Assembly (NCBI GenBank): GCA_964576135.1
Contig: CAZNTZ010000008.1
Coordinates: 1-32,370 of the forward strand
Source of the DNA: CAZNTZ01 sp964576135
GTDB taxonomy: Bacteria; Pseudomonadota; Alphaproteobacteria; Rs-D84
Direction of reading: 5' to 3'
Length of the DNA stretch: 32,370 nucleotides
Shown here piece by piece: positions 16,675 to 25,172 of the stretch. The translations under genes and the position numbers were made by a program. Each line of letters begins with the position of its first letter. The stretch's first letter is position 1. The notes under the pieces were generated by a model. That model was not told the origin of the DNA and made no database searches. It worked only from the letters and a program-made list of their open reading frames with translations.

Positions 16675-19413
16675 ATGTATAAATTTTCGTTAAAATTCAT
16701 TGGTTTCTTCGCAGTTTTTGTTGTTGCGTTGTCAGGTGCAGAGGCTGTAACGGCGCGACCATCAGTGGTTGCACAAGCTGCATCGCGTATGCCAACACTC
16801 ACAGTTCAGCTTGGAAATCTAAGCAAAAACGTGACGACAAGTACGACTGCGGCAAATGCGGCCAGTTGTGCAAATCCTGCACCTGAACAACTTTCGGCGG
16901 CGCGTTGCATTTCCAGATATAATTCATGTTTGCGTCAAGAAGCTGTGTGCGGTGAACATTTTGAAATTTGCGACACAGTTGCGCACTTTAATCAGAAAAG
17001 AATTTATTGCCAAGATGTTTTATCACAATGCCCGGCTGATGCATTCTTATCATTATTCGGTACACCAATGGCCAGTATCACACCAGTTTATGGAACTTGT
17101 GATGGTAAAACAACATTGCTGAGCAGAACTTTTAATCCAACACTTGCAAATATCGCACTTGTTTATGATCCAGCTGCGACTGAACAAACAAATCAAATTG
17201 CCCAGGCAATTGTTGATGGAAATAATTGGGCTGCAGCAAATGCAGTGACAACATGTAAGAATGTTGCCGATGCTTGTGTTGTCAAAGCTTGTAAAGGTTC
17301 ACCACAAAAATGTACTCAAAATACACCACTTACACCAGCCGAAGCAGATCAGATGGTCAATATTATCAATACTGGTGCAACCGATGTGCGTGTCGATTCA
17401 ACAATGGTTTCTACTTGGATTGCAAATATGGCATGGGCCCAGAGTGATGTTAAAAATTATATGAAAGAACAATGTTTAGAAGAAATTGGCACAAACAAAT
17501 ATTGCCACATGGTTGTGAATGGTCGCTTGCCAACCGGGACACAACTTTCTGACACATGGGAACAAAACACTGTTTACGAAGATGTAATGTATGGTGCGAC
17601 AGCCCCACGTTGGAATGCAAATCAAAGCAAAATCAAAGAATGGATTGCAGCAGATGTTGTTGCTTCGGTTCAATCTTGTGCAAAAACTGCAACAAGTTGT
17701 GCTGTGAATGCTTGCGGATATGGCAGCTTGGCTGTGTGTTATGCGGTTGCCAAAGATGCAAATAATGTTGTTAATATCCAAAGTGACGCAACCAGAGTTC
17801 AAACATCTTGCAGAACACCGGTTACAAACGAACAATCTTGCCGTGATATATTTTTACCAAATGGCACAATTGACGTAACAGATATGTGGACCCAGATTTG
17901 GACCAATGATAAAACAGGCGCATATGCATCGCTTACCAAAAAATTAGGTCAGACATTTACAGAAACATCTGTGTCCAGAATTCGCAGCCAATGCCAGAAC
18001 GAAGTTGAAAAATGTGCAACAGACGCATGCGGCGGTCAATATCTGGATACATGTTTCCATCGTGATGGAACAACAATCAGCACACTGAGTGGTGAAAATA
18101 CAGGTGGAAAGTTAGATACAGCAATGGTTGTTGGTTTATGCAGCAGTACAGTCAGAAAATCTGATTCTTGCAAAACATATTTTGATATGGAATTTGCAAA
18201 GAACGCATTGAATATTGATTCCACAAGTTCACTTAGCTGGGGAACAAATGATTATTCATTGGATAATTGGTATTCAGCAAGTGCGGCAACCGTGGCACCA
18301 TGTACAGTTGATACTACAACTGATCCTAATAATACTACATGTTCAGATCAGATGGGTCAGATATTCAACAGATTGATCAGCTCGTTCGTCGTAACAGCCG
18401 AAGCAAATTACAGACATAAACAAGAAGTTGCAATGCAGAAATGTTTGGATAATAACAATGCTGGTGCAGGGACTCTTGCTAATGCATGGATTATTCAACC
18501 TGGTCCAATGACTGCCGAACAGGTAATAAATGGAATTGGTAATACTGGCCAGACAGCAACATCAGATTTGTTTAGTGGAATCTGCCGTGTTCAAGTTACT
18601 ATGTCCAGTTCTGATCCAGCGGTAAACGATATACTGCGTAACGGTAAATCACAAATGTTTTTCCCAATGGGTACAACATTCATGTGCGGATCAAATTTAA
18701 CATTAGCTGAAATGGAACAGATGGGTTGTATAGCAAATGGTGACAGATGGATTGACGGTCAATGCAAAACCAGTGATAAAGTCAGCGGCGGTGTAAAAAC
18801 ACTTGCCACAATCGGTGGAATCCTGGGTGGTGGAATATTGGGTGCTGTTGGAACAAACGCACTGGTGCAAAATACTAGCGTTGGAAACATAATCGGCGCT
18901 CGTGACACTAATCCTGCAAAAGCCCAAGCTGAAGCATGTATTGCTAAGGTAAACTCTGACAAATCCATGACCAGAAATTATGTTGTAGATAATGAAGTAA
19001 ACAGGAAAAAAACAGCATATTCAATAGAGTCAACAAGTTGTACTGTCAATGGTGTTGAATATAGTTATGACAAAGTTACATCTGATACAGGTGGAACTGC
19101 TAGCTATGACACAGCGAATAATACAATATCAGGAATGAATAAGGTTATAACACAAATAAATGGTTTGACTTTGCCAGATAATGTGAAAACAGATTCAAAG
19201 AGCGGCATGATAGCAAATGTGGTTGGTGGGGTTGCGGGTGCTGCGATTGCAACGACTGCTGCATGGAGCATCATAAACTCTGTCGAAGATGGCCGTGATG
19301 ACAATGCCAGAAAAGCAGCCAAAGACTGGATGTCTAATGTTGGTAACAAAATCAACTGTATGTATCATGGCACAGTCATTCCGTTTGGTACAGTGGCGAC
19401 AATTGATTGGTAA
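16675..19413 (+). CDS. Large exported protein with three six-cysteine modules
   Basis: I do not recognise a family. From ATG 16675 (Shine-Dalgarno GGGAG, downstream of a clear promoter) the protein has 912 residues and a signal peptide ending near residue 25 (SGAEA). Three tandem modules share the spacing C-x6-C-x4-C-x6/7-C-xn-C-x9-C: C194/201/206/213/267/277, C335/342/347/355/379/389 and C440/447/452/460/489/499. A fourth cysteine cluster (C78/85/92/99/112/119) has six-residue spacings. The C-terminal third has two Gly-rich hydrophobic segments (about 707-730 and 845-869) that could cross or enter a membrane. Even cysteine spacing and a signal peptide suggest a disulphide-bonded periplasmic or surface protein. 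It stands alone between a promoter and a terminator. Function is unknown. Confidence 0.9.
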   Translation: MYKFSLKFIGFFAVFVVALSGAEAVTARPSVVAQAASRMPTLTVQLGNLSKNVTTSTTAANAASCANPAPEQLSAARCISRYNSCLRQEAVCGEHFEICDTVAHFNQKRIYCQDVLSQCPADAFLSLFGTPMASITPVYGTCDGKTTLLSRTFNPTLANIALVYDPAATEQTNQIAQAIVDGNNWAAANAVTTCKNVADACVVKACKGSPQKCTQNTPLTPAEADQMVNIINTGATDVRVDSTMVSTWIANMAWAQSDVKNYMKEQCLEEIGTNKYCHMVVNGRLPTGTQLSDTWEQNTVYEDVMYGATAPRWNANQSKIKEWIAADVVASVQSCAKTATSCAVNACGYGSLAVCYAVAKDANNVVNIQSDATRVQTSCRTPVTNEQSCRDIFLPNGTIDVTDMWTQIWTNDKTGAYASLTKKLGQTFTETSVSRIRSQCQNEVEKCATDACGGQYLDTCFHRDGTTISTLSGENTGGKLDTAMVVGLCSSTVRKSDSCKTYFDMEFAKNALNIDSTSSLSWGTNDYSLDNWYSASAATVAPCTVDTTTDPNNTTCSDQMGQIFNRLISSFVVTAEANYRHKQEVAMQKCLDNNNAGAGTLANAWIIQPGPMTAEQVINGIGNTGQTATSDLFSGICRVQVTMSSSDPAVNDILRNGKSQMFFPMGTTFMCGSNLTLAEMEQMGCIANGDRWIDGQCKTSDKVSGGVKTLATIGGILGGGILGAVGTNALVQNTSVGNIIGARDTNPAKAQAEACIAKVNSDKSMTRNYVVDNEVNRKKTAYSIESTSCTVNGVEYSYDKVTSDTGGTASYDTANNTISGMNKVITQINGLTLPDNVKTDSKSGMIANVVGGVAGAAIATTAAWSIINSVEDGRDDNARKAAKDWMSNVGNKINCMYHGTVIPFGTVATIDW

Positions 19414-19418
19414 AATTA

Positions 19419-19444
19419 AAATCCCGCGTAACGCGGGATTTTTA
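19419..19444 (+). terminator. Intrinsic terminator after the cysteine-module gene
   Basis: 10-bp stem AAATCCCGCG (19419-19428) / CGCGGGATTT (19432-19441) with a TAA loop, continuing into a T run. Confidence 0.92.
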
Positions 19445-19517
19445 ATATAATTTCTGATTTTTTTAATACCATTTTATTATCAATAATAATAACAATAAAT
19501 AACATTTCTAATAATAA

Positions 19518-19546
19518 TTGACATGTATTACTAAAACACCTAGGAT
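19518..19546 (+). promoter_or_regulatory. Promoter of the Ser-rich-linker barrel gene
   Basis: Consensus TTGACA (19518-19523), 17-bp spacer, TAGGAT (19541-19546). Predicted start near 19553; the leader carries AAGGGAG (19561-19567) before the ATG at 19574. The interval from 19445 to this promoter is very AT-rich and holds no gene that I can see. Confidence 0.75.
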
Positions 19547-19573
19547 TAATGTAACTAACAAAGGGAGTAGGTT

Positions 19574-20641
19574 ATGAAAAAACAACTGCTTGTCACCTCT
19601 GTAATTGCATTATCCGTATCTTTACCTGCATTTGATGCTGTGGCTGCAAAAACACCAAAAGCAAAGCCAGTAGATTATACAATGTCATCTGATGTAAAAC
19701 CTGTTCCCGAAGATTATGATCCATCAGCAGATAGAACTAAGAAAACAGTCCAAGAAGAAACAGACAAAGTAAAATCAGATGCAAAAACAGAATCTGAAGC
19801 CGCAGATAATTCAGAATCTTCGGATTCAAATGATTCAAAATCATCAAGTTCCAGCAGCAACCCAGATGCAAAATTACCACATGGTGTTCAATTTGGTGTT
19901 GGTGTAAATGCAACATCTGGGGCAAATGTGTTTGTTGGATATGCTAATAAAAATTTCGATTCTTTCTGGTGGAAACGCGTTGGTGTTCGTCTTGATTTCG
20001 GTACCACAAGTCCTCTTAAATCTACTATAAATTCAGCCATAGATAGCGCAATAGGTGACGGCGTTGATGTTGGCGATGGTATGACTATCAAAGATGCGCA
20101 TTTATCAGCAAATCATTTTGGTGCCTTGGTTGATCTTTATCCTTTTGGAAATACATGGTTTCTGGGAGGAATCAGACTTACTGGTGGATATATGACTGGT
20201 AAGGCAAGTGTATCCGCGGATTTAACAGGTAAAGTTGATAGTGCCCCTGGGGACCCGATTCAGTTTGAATTGGATGGAATACAGTATAGATATAACGGAA
20301 ATACATTAAACGGTACTGCTGGTGTGAATTGGAATTACAGTGGTCCATATTTGGGTACCGGATTTGATTTAGGTCTTGTATGGGGGATTAAAATTTATAT
20401 GGATGCGGGTGTTGTGTTTACAGACAAAACTCCACATGCAAAACTGAATGTTCCAATTGATAATTTGCAGGTAAACAATGGGACAGAAAGCAGCCCAAAT
20501 TGGCAAACTGTTGAAGGTAATTCCACATACACGCAAGATTTTTATGATGCACGCGATACTGCATTGCGAGATGCAAACGATAGTTTGAAAGACGCAAAGT
20601 TTTATCCGATTATAAAACTTGGATTGATGTATAGATTCTAA
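19574..20641 (+). CDS. Outer-membrane beta-barrel protein with Ser-rich linker
   Basis: A 355-residue exported protein. The signal peptide MKKQLLVTSVIALSVSLPAF continues to a probable cleavage after AVA-A near residue 25. Residues of about 50-98 are a hydrophilic, low-complexity stretch rich in Ser, Asp, Glu and Lys. From LPHGVQFGVGVNA onward the sequence alternates polar and aromatic residues in barrel-like strands and ends in LGLMYRF, with the terminal Phe of BAM substrates. The family is not recognised; the barrel part resembles generic OmpA/Omp-like porin folds. The linker could span the periplasm or bind peptidoglycan, but no OmpA-like domain is seen. Monocistronic, with its own promoter and terminator. 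Confidence 0.8.
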   Translation: MKKQLLVTSVIALSVSLPAFDAVAAKTPKAKPVDYTMSSDVKPVPEDYDPSADRTKKTVQEETDKVKSDAKTESEAADNSESSDSNDSKSSSSSSNPDAKLPHGVQFGVGVNATSGANVFVGYANKNFDSFWWKRVGVRLDFGTTSPLKSTINSAIDSAIGDGVDVGDGMTIKDAHLSANHFGALVDLYPFGNTWFLGGIRLTGGYMTGKASVSADLTGKVDSAPGDPIQFELDGIQYRYNGNTLNGTAGVNWNYSGPYLGTGFDLGLVWGIKIYMDAGVVFTDKTPHAKLNVPIDNLQVNNGTESSPNWQTVEGNSTYTQDFYDARDTALRDANDSLKDAKFYPIIKLGLMYRF

Positions 20642-20665
20642 AAAAAACGCCGCAAGGCGTTTTTT
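20642..20665. terminator. Bidirectional terminator between convergent genes
   Basis: Stem AAAAAACGCC (20642-20651) / GGCGTTTTTT (20656-20665) with a GCAA loop. A run of A on the left and T on the right lets it work for the barrel gene (+) and rluD (-). Confidence 0.9.
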
Positions 20666-20685
20666 AAATGACAAATATTTATAAT

Positions 20686-21678
20686 TTATTCGTTATCCAA
20701 TATTTCTAAAAGTTCGCGTATATCATCTGGTGTTGGTGCGCGGAATTTCATTGCTGCGCCTGTTACAGGATGTATAAGTTCTAGGATTTCGGCGTGAAGC
20801 ATTTGGCCATTATGTGTATGCAAAAATTCTAAGAGTTTTGGATTTTTAACAGTACCAAAACGTGTAGTTCCACGACCATAAATTGGGTCACACAGTACTG
20901 GAAATCCATGTGATGATAAATGCACTCTGATTTGATGAGTTCTGCCTGTGAACAAAGTACAACGTAATTCAGAAACACCGACACGCGACCAAATTCGTAC
21001 AACATCGGCATGCGTTTTCGCAGGTTTTCCACCAACTTTTAAAATAGTCATCTTTTGACGGTTTTTTGTGCTGCGTCCTATATTACCTTCAATATCTGCA
21101 CCTTCCCAATTTGGTATTCCCCAAACGAAAGCGATGTATTTTCTTGTTAAATCATGCGCTGCAAAAGTTTTAGTTAAATTTCTGTACGCAGCGTCTGTTT
21201 TTGCAAATATTACTGCACCAGAAGTATCCTTGTCGATTCTGTGTACAACCCCAGGGCGTGAATCACCACCAAGTACTGATAATTGACAGTGTGATAATAC
21301 GGCCTGAACCAGTGTGCCTGTTGGATTGCCAGCCGCAGGATACATAACAACGCCGCGTGGTTTATTTACAACGATTATATCTTCATCCTCAAACAAGATA
21401 TCAAAATCTATTTGTTTTATTTTTTTATCAATTATTTTTGATTCTGGTTTTTTCGCTTCTGGAATTTCTATGACATATTCTTCGCCAATCTTTACTTTGT
21501 CAGACAATTTGATTTTATCACGCGGGCCAGAAATTTTGAATTTTTGTAATTCTGATCTTGAATATTCAGTAATTTGGGTTGCAAGAAACTTGTCCAGACG
21601 AATTCCAGCAGAATCTTCACCAACTATAAAGTTTTTATTATTTTCCAAGTTCAGACCATTTTGTTTTTGTGCATTCAT
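20686..21678 (-). CDS. rluD: 23S rRNA pseudouridine synthase, RluD type
   Basis: Isomerises uridines (1911, 1915, 1917 for RluD) in helix 69 of 23S rRNA. It has a reduced S4 domain at about 24-70 (GIRLDKFLATQITEYSRSEL) and the synthase domain with the catalytic motif HRIDKDTSG; the catalytic Asp is D149. The C-terminal segment RTHQIRVHLSSHGFPVLCDP is typical of RluA-family enzymes. The ATG at 21678 is preferred over the TTG at 21681; either way it overlaps the upstream exported-protein gene by about 40 bases. RluD rather than RluA or RluC is assigned from the S4 domain and 330-residue length; RluC cannot be excluded. Confidence 0.88.
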   Translation of the reverse strand: MNAQKQNGLNLENNKNFIVGEDSAGIRLDKFLATQITEYSRSELQKFKISGPRDKIKLSDKVKIGEEYVIEIPEAKKPESKIIDKKIKQIDFDILFEDEDIIVVNKPRGVVMYPAAGNPTGTLVQAVLSHCQLSVLGGDSRPGVVHRIDKDTSGAVIFAKTDAAYRNLTKTFAAHDLTRKYIAFVWGIPNWEGADIEGNIGRSTKNRQKMTILKVGGKPAKTHADVVRIWSRVGVSELRCTLFTGRTHQIRVHLSSHGFPVLCDPIYGRGTTRFGTVKNPKLLEFLHTHNGQMLHAEILELIHPVTGAAMKFRAPTPDDIRELLEILDNE

Positions 21679-22099
21679 CAAGATTTACAGTCCAATCTTT
21701 GAGTGTGCAAGTTATCATTCCATCTGCTTGGGCACTGATAGAGTCACGTGCAGTCTCGCGGTATGAAAATTTTAATTCTTTTGGTGTTGCCAAACATGTT
21801 ATGCGTATAAATGCATGTGAATCTGTACCAAAAATCTTTGATGGTGAAACCCAAGTTTCAACATATTCTGCTTGGCCATAACATGGGAATCCGTCAAAAT
21901 AATAAAGTTCCCAACCGGTATTTCCAATTCCTTTGCCACGTGAAAATTTTACATTAAATTCGGAAAAGCGCAGACCTGACAAAGACTCCCAATCAGAGCT
22001 GGTTGAAAAAACAGAATATCTGGCGGGTGGTGGAGGTGTTGCCCCAAATGCCGAATTTATTGTAAATAATAAACCAAGAGTTATGATGATTTTTTTCAT
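21638..22099 (-). CDS. Small exported protein, function unknown
   Basis: A 153-residue protein with signal peptide MKKIIITLGLLFTINSAFGA. The mature part starts with a short proline run (TPPPPA) and has four cysteines (in FPCYGQ, ITCLAT, ITCTLK and DECTK), enough for two disulphides in the periplasm. I do not recognise a family. It starts four bases inside the end of the zinc-ribbon gene (ATGA overlap), and rluD starts inside its 3' end, so it is tightly embedded in an operon downstream of the pilin-like genes. Confidence 0.8.
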   Translation of the reverse strand: MKKIIITLGLLFTINSAFGATPPPPARYSVFSTSSDWESLSGLRFSEFNVKFSRGKGIGNTGWELYYFDGFPCYGQAEYVETWVSPSKIFGTDSHAFIRITCLATPKELKFSYRETARDSISAQADGMITCTLKDWTVNLDECTKTKWSELGK

Positions 22100-22590
22100 T
22101 TTACAAACTCCACTGACATTCTTTTAACTTTTTTCACAGGTTCTGGAATTGTTGTTTGAAAATCTGCAGATTCACCAGCATCAAGTAATGGAACAGGCGA
22201 TAAAACTTTGGCTGTGCCTATTACGTTTTTATCCGAATCTTTTAATTTTACGATCATGTCTGGTACACCATAGATTTTATTAGAATTATTTTTAATATGA
22301 CCCTTGATTATAATTACAGGCGCACCAGTAGTTTCATCAAAACCTTGTTGTTGTGAACTTAATTCGGCAATCAAAGGTTTTGAAACTTTATCATTATGCG
22401 AGCTAATAACTGCGGCAACAAAAATCAATGCGGACATCAAAGCGCAAACCGCAGCCAAAAGCAAAAGCCAGGAATTCTTACGAACATGCGGAATTTGCCA
22501 AATATGACCACAGCAAGCACATTGCACAGTTTTACCTGCAGCATTTTCAGCAGAATATTCGGTCTTACAAAATGGGCACGTTATTTTCAT
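22096..22590 (-). CDS. MJ0042/DUF3426-type zinc-ribbon membrane protein
   Basis: A 164-residue protein with an N-terminal zinc ribbon, CPFC at about 5-8 and CACC at about 24-27, of the MJ0042 type. One membrane segment follows (about 41-63), then an extracytoplasmic beta domain resembling DUF3426 (IIKGHIKNNSNKIYGVPDM). Such proteins are common in proteobacteria and their function is not established. The ATG at 22590 is chosen because a promoter (-10 at 22600-22605) overlaps the alternative TTG at 22599. It heads a sub-operon with the small exported protein and rluD. Confidence 0.8.
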   Translation of the reverse strand: MKITCPFCKTEYSAENAAGKTVQCACCGHIWQIPHVRKNSWLLLLAAVCALMSALIFVAAVISSHNDKVSKPLIAELSSQQQGFDETTGAPVIIIKGHIKNNSNKIYGVPDMIVKLKDSDKNVIGTAKVLSPVPLLDAGESADFQTTIPEPVKKVKRMSVEFVK

Positions 22591-22599
22591 ATATTTCAA

Positions 22600-22628
22600 A
22601 GTGTAGACTAAGTTTATGGTAAATTCAA
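22600..22628 (-). promoter_or_regulatory. Internal promoter before the zinc-ribbon gene
   Basis: On the - strand: TTGAAT (22623-22628), 17-bp spacer, TACACT (22600-22605), 9 bases before the ATG at 22590. The -35 lies in the 3' end of the upstream pilin-like gene. It would make a leader of about 2 bases. Confidence 0.55.
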
Positions 22629-23933
22629 GTTTTGGTATTTTGAGGTTACAATTTTTTTCATATTCTCGACCGCATTTATAAAATCAGTCGCGGTAGCATT
22701 CGCATTTGCGGAAACAGCAGTCATTAGTTTTTCAGATTCTGTACCTTGGGTATTATTAGAAGCAATGATTTTGCGTGCCATTTTATTAAGTACAGGTATG
22801 GAAATATCATTAAAAACAGCGCTGTTTGTGGTTGTGTCCCAGAAATAGTCAGAATTTGCGGCATCTTGTATTTTTGAAGCAACATAAAGTCGTGGGGTAA
22901 TAGAACCTGAAAAACCTATGTTTGCAGTTGTAGCTGTGATTTGACCGCCAGACATATCAATCATTTTTCCAATTTTTAACTCTGATTGACTGCTACTTAT
23001 TTGTAATCCAGATAACGAAAGTTTATTTACCCAAAGTTCCGAAGCGGTAACTAATGAAAAATTTGCCTTGTTCCCAATAGTTAATTTTTTTGATATATTA
23101 AAATCCCTGCCGTCTGATGATAAATTACCATTTACCGTGGCTTCGTTATATACATTGAATTCGTTTTCAATAGTTGGACGTGAATTAAAAATAATTTTTG
23201 TTGTGTTTACAGATTCCGAAGCCAAGGTTTCGTTAAGTGTTAAATTTTTAGCATTAACCAGGTCGGCATTTATAATATCATGTCCACCGAGTGATAAATC
23301 ACCAGAAAATGTCGCATCCGATTTATCATCAGATGGAAGACGCATAATATATTCATCACTGGTTAAAAAACCCTTGGTTGCTTCGGTAACACTATTGTTT
23401 GATAGATCTCCGCCAATATCGTTTAACCCAGTGTGTAAAGTTCCAAAAGCACCATACACATTTTTATCATCTATAAATCCTGTGTTTGCCCCACCAATTT
23501 CTGCAATTTTACGAGTTCTGAGTGCGGTATAATCACCACTCATAATAACAATCCCTTGGAGTGCAGCGCGACCACCACGATCCGGAGTTTTTAAAATCCT
23601 CAGTTGGAACTTGTTACTTTTTTCAAGATATTCTGGAAGACCGAAATCTGATAAGTCTGAAATTTTTACCCGCGTTATTGTTTTATCCAACGGAGTAAGT
23701 AATTCATTTTTATGCGCACTCATGTATTTTTCAAGCGCATTACGAACAATTTTTATTTCGCCGGCTGCTACTATGTTTTCGGCACGTGATTTATTTTGTT
23801 CTTGAAGTTTAAGTACAAACGGCAACATTGCGGCTGCTAAGGCAATTGATAATAATAATTCAACCAGCATCGCACCACGTTGGCTTTGCTTGCATGAATT
23901 TGTTTTTGAAAATTTACCAAATATTTTTTTCAT
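22614..23933 (-). CDS. PilV-like prepilin/adhesin paralogue 3
   Basis: A 439-residue protein with a type IV prepilin N-terminus: a basic leader ending in Gly20, then AMLVELLLSIALAAAMLPFV with Glu at +5 of the mature protein. The following helix and Ala-rich segment resemble the conserved N-terminal domain of PilV, the tip adhesin of IncI-type thin pili. The rest is long and repetitive, with short 'GDLSLGGHDIINADLVNAK' units as in fibre or stalk domains. The stop of the preceding paralogue abuts its ATG (TAAATG). No shufflon sites, recombinase or pilus assembly genes are seen in this window. Likely a minor pilin or pilus-tip adhesin. Confidence 0.72.
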   Translation of the reverse strand: MKKIFGKFSKTNSCKQSQRGAMLVELLLSIALAAAMLPFVLKLQEQNKSRAENIVAAGEIKIVRNALEKYMSAHKNELLTPLDKTITRVKISDLSDFGLPEYLEKSNKFQLRILKTPDRGGRAALQGIVIMSGDYTALRTRKIAEIGGANTGFIDDKNVYGAFGTLHTGLNDIGGDLSNNSVTEATKGFLTSDEYIMRLPSDDKSDATFSGDLSLGGHDIINADLVNAKNLTLNETLASESVNTTKIIFNSRPTIENEFNVYNEATVNGNLSSDGRDFNISKKLTIGNKANFSLVTASELWVNKLSLSGLQISSSQSELKIGKMIDMSGGQITATTANIGFSGSITPRLYVASKIQDAANSDYFWDTTTNSAVFNDISIPVLNKMARKIIASNNTQGTESEKLMTAVSANANATATDFINAVENMKKIVTSKYQNLNLP

Positions 23934-25172
23934 TTATTTTGTAGTGGCACCTTTCCAGCCAGATTTTGTTATTTTACTGAATTGGTTTGATGGTATTTGC
24001 AAGGTTTCATTCAAAATTGAATTTCCGAAACGAGTTAGAGCAATTGCATTAAAAGTTGGAGAACTTGTAGATGGAAATGTCCAACTGCCAATTTTTAAAG
24101 GGTAATCTTTGGTGCTGGAAAGTAATTCACTTGAAATTGTTAATCCATAACCAGATGTAAAATATATACTATCAATATTAGCGTATGAAGTATATATAGA
24201 ATGAGTACTTATATTTATAAAATCAGAAAGCGTTACAGATGAGGCTGATTTTACAGACATGTCACCACTTACATTTATTTTTCCCGAAATATCGGCACGG
24301 TCAGCGATTATTTGAGCTCCGCTGGACCAATTTCCAAGCATTGTAACACCAGATACACTGGATGTATTTATGTTTCGAAAACCTGTAATATCACCAATGG
24401 TTTTAATTGTATTAAATTTTGATTTATCTGCCTGGATATTTGCACCATTTGGAAAATATGCAGTATCTGCGGTTATAATTTTTGATGTTACAAATCCAGC
24501 AGATAAGTTAAATGCTTGGACAGTTTTTGCAGATATCTTAGCAATGTCAAAAATACTGTTCCCAGAGAAATAAAGATCGCGATGCATTTTATTTAGCTCG
24601 TTCTTTTCGTTCCCAGTTTTATGTAAAAACTTATTTGAATCGTTTTCAATAAAATCTGCGGTTATTTTGTAAACTAAATCGCCTGTTTTAAATTCTTTGG
24701 CAACAACGCCCCAAGTACCAAAGGTATTATAAGCAATACCATCTTGGGTAACAGATCCAGCATCTGAACCAATATTTTTTGCAAGTTTTGCGCTGCGCAA
24801 ACTGTTTTCAATTCTAAAAGCGAGATATATATCCAGATGTTGAGTGTTTGTAACTTTATATTTATCAACAAACCCAGCATAAGGGGTAATCGTATTTGTA
24901 TCCGGAGCGATTGTTTTAATATCTTCGGGGCTTAGAATAATTTGTGTGTTATCACCCCATTTGTCGTAATTCATTCTTGCAAAATTCATTATCGGAGATT
25001 TATATTCCAAAATTTTCTTTGCTGTGACAAGGTCTGATATTTCGCGACTTGTATCACGGACTTGCATATAAATAAATGGAGAAATGATTGCAACAACAGC
25101 AATCGCCAAGAGCGATTCCAACAAAGTATTTCCACTTTCTGAATTTCTAAAATATTTGTGTTCAATCTTCAC
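23934..25172 (-). CDS. PilV-like prepilin/adhesin paralogue 2
   Basis: The prepilin signature is SESG|NTLLESLLAIAVVAII, with cleavage after Gly14 (counting from the GTG at 25172) and Glu at +5. The body matches its neighbours: an 'LRSAKLAKNIGSDAGSV' block, a YNTFGTWG block, then stalk-like units (FSGNSIFDIAKISAKTVQ). Start choice: GTG 25172 has GGA 10 bases upstream; TTG 25190 is an alternative. It overlaps the end of paralogue 1 (stop at 25162-25164), so translation is coupled. Length is 412 residues. The role is inferred as for the other two. Confidence 0.7.
   Translation of the reverse strand: MKIEHKYFRNSESGNTLLESLLAIAVVAIISPFIYMQVRDTSREISDLVTAKKILEYKSPIMNFARMNYDKWGDNTQIILSPEDIKTIAPDTNTITPYAGFVDKYKVTNTQHLDIYLAFRIENSLRSAKLAKNIGSDAGSVTQDGIAYNTFGTWGVVAKEFKTGDLVYKITADFIENDSNKFLHKTGNEKNELNKMHRDLYFSGNSIFDIAKISAKTVQAFNLSAGFVTSKIITADTAYFPNGANIQADKSKFNTIKTIGDITGFRNINTSSVSGVTMLGNWSSGAQIIADRADISGKINVSGDMSVKSASSVTLSDFINISTHSIYTSYANIDSIYFTSGYGLTISSELLSSTKDYPLKIGSWTFPSTSSPTFNAIALTRFGNSILNETLQIPSNQFSKITKSGWKGATTK

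Noticed and set aside
21314..21766. 150-codon open frame on the + strand
   Set aside because: Antisense across the rluD/exported-protein overlap; both sense genes are well supported and no promoter points into this frame.
23068..23532. 154-codon open frame on the + strand
   Set aside because: Antisense to PilV-like paralogue 3, which has a good prepilin signal and operon context; the antisense product has no recognisable features.
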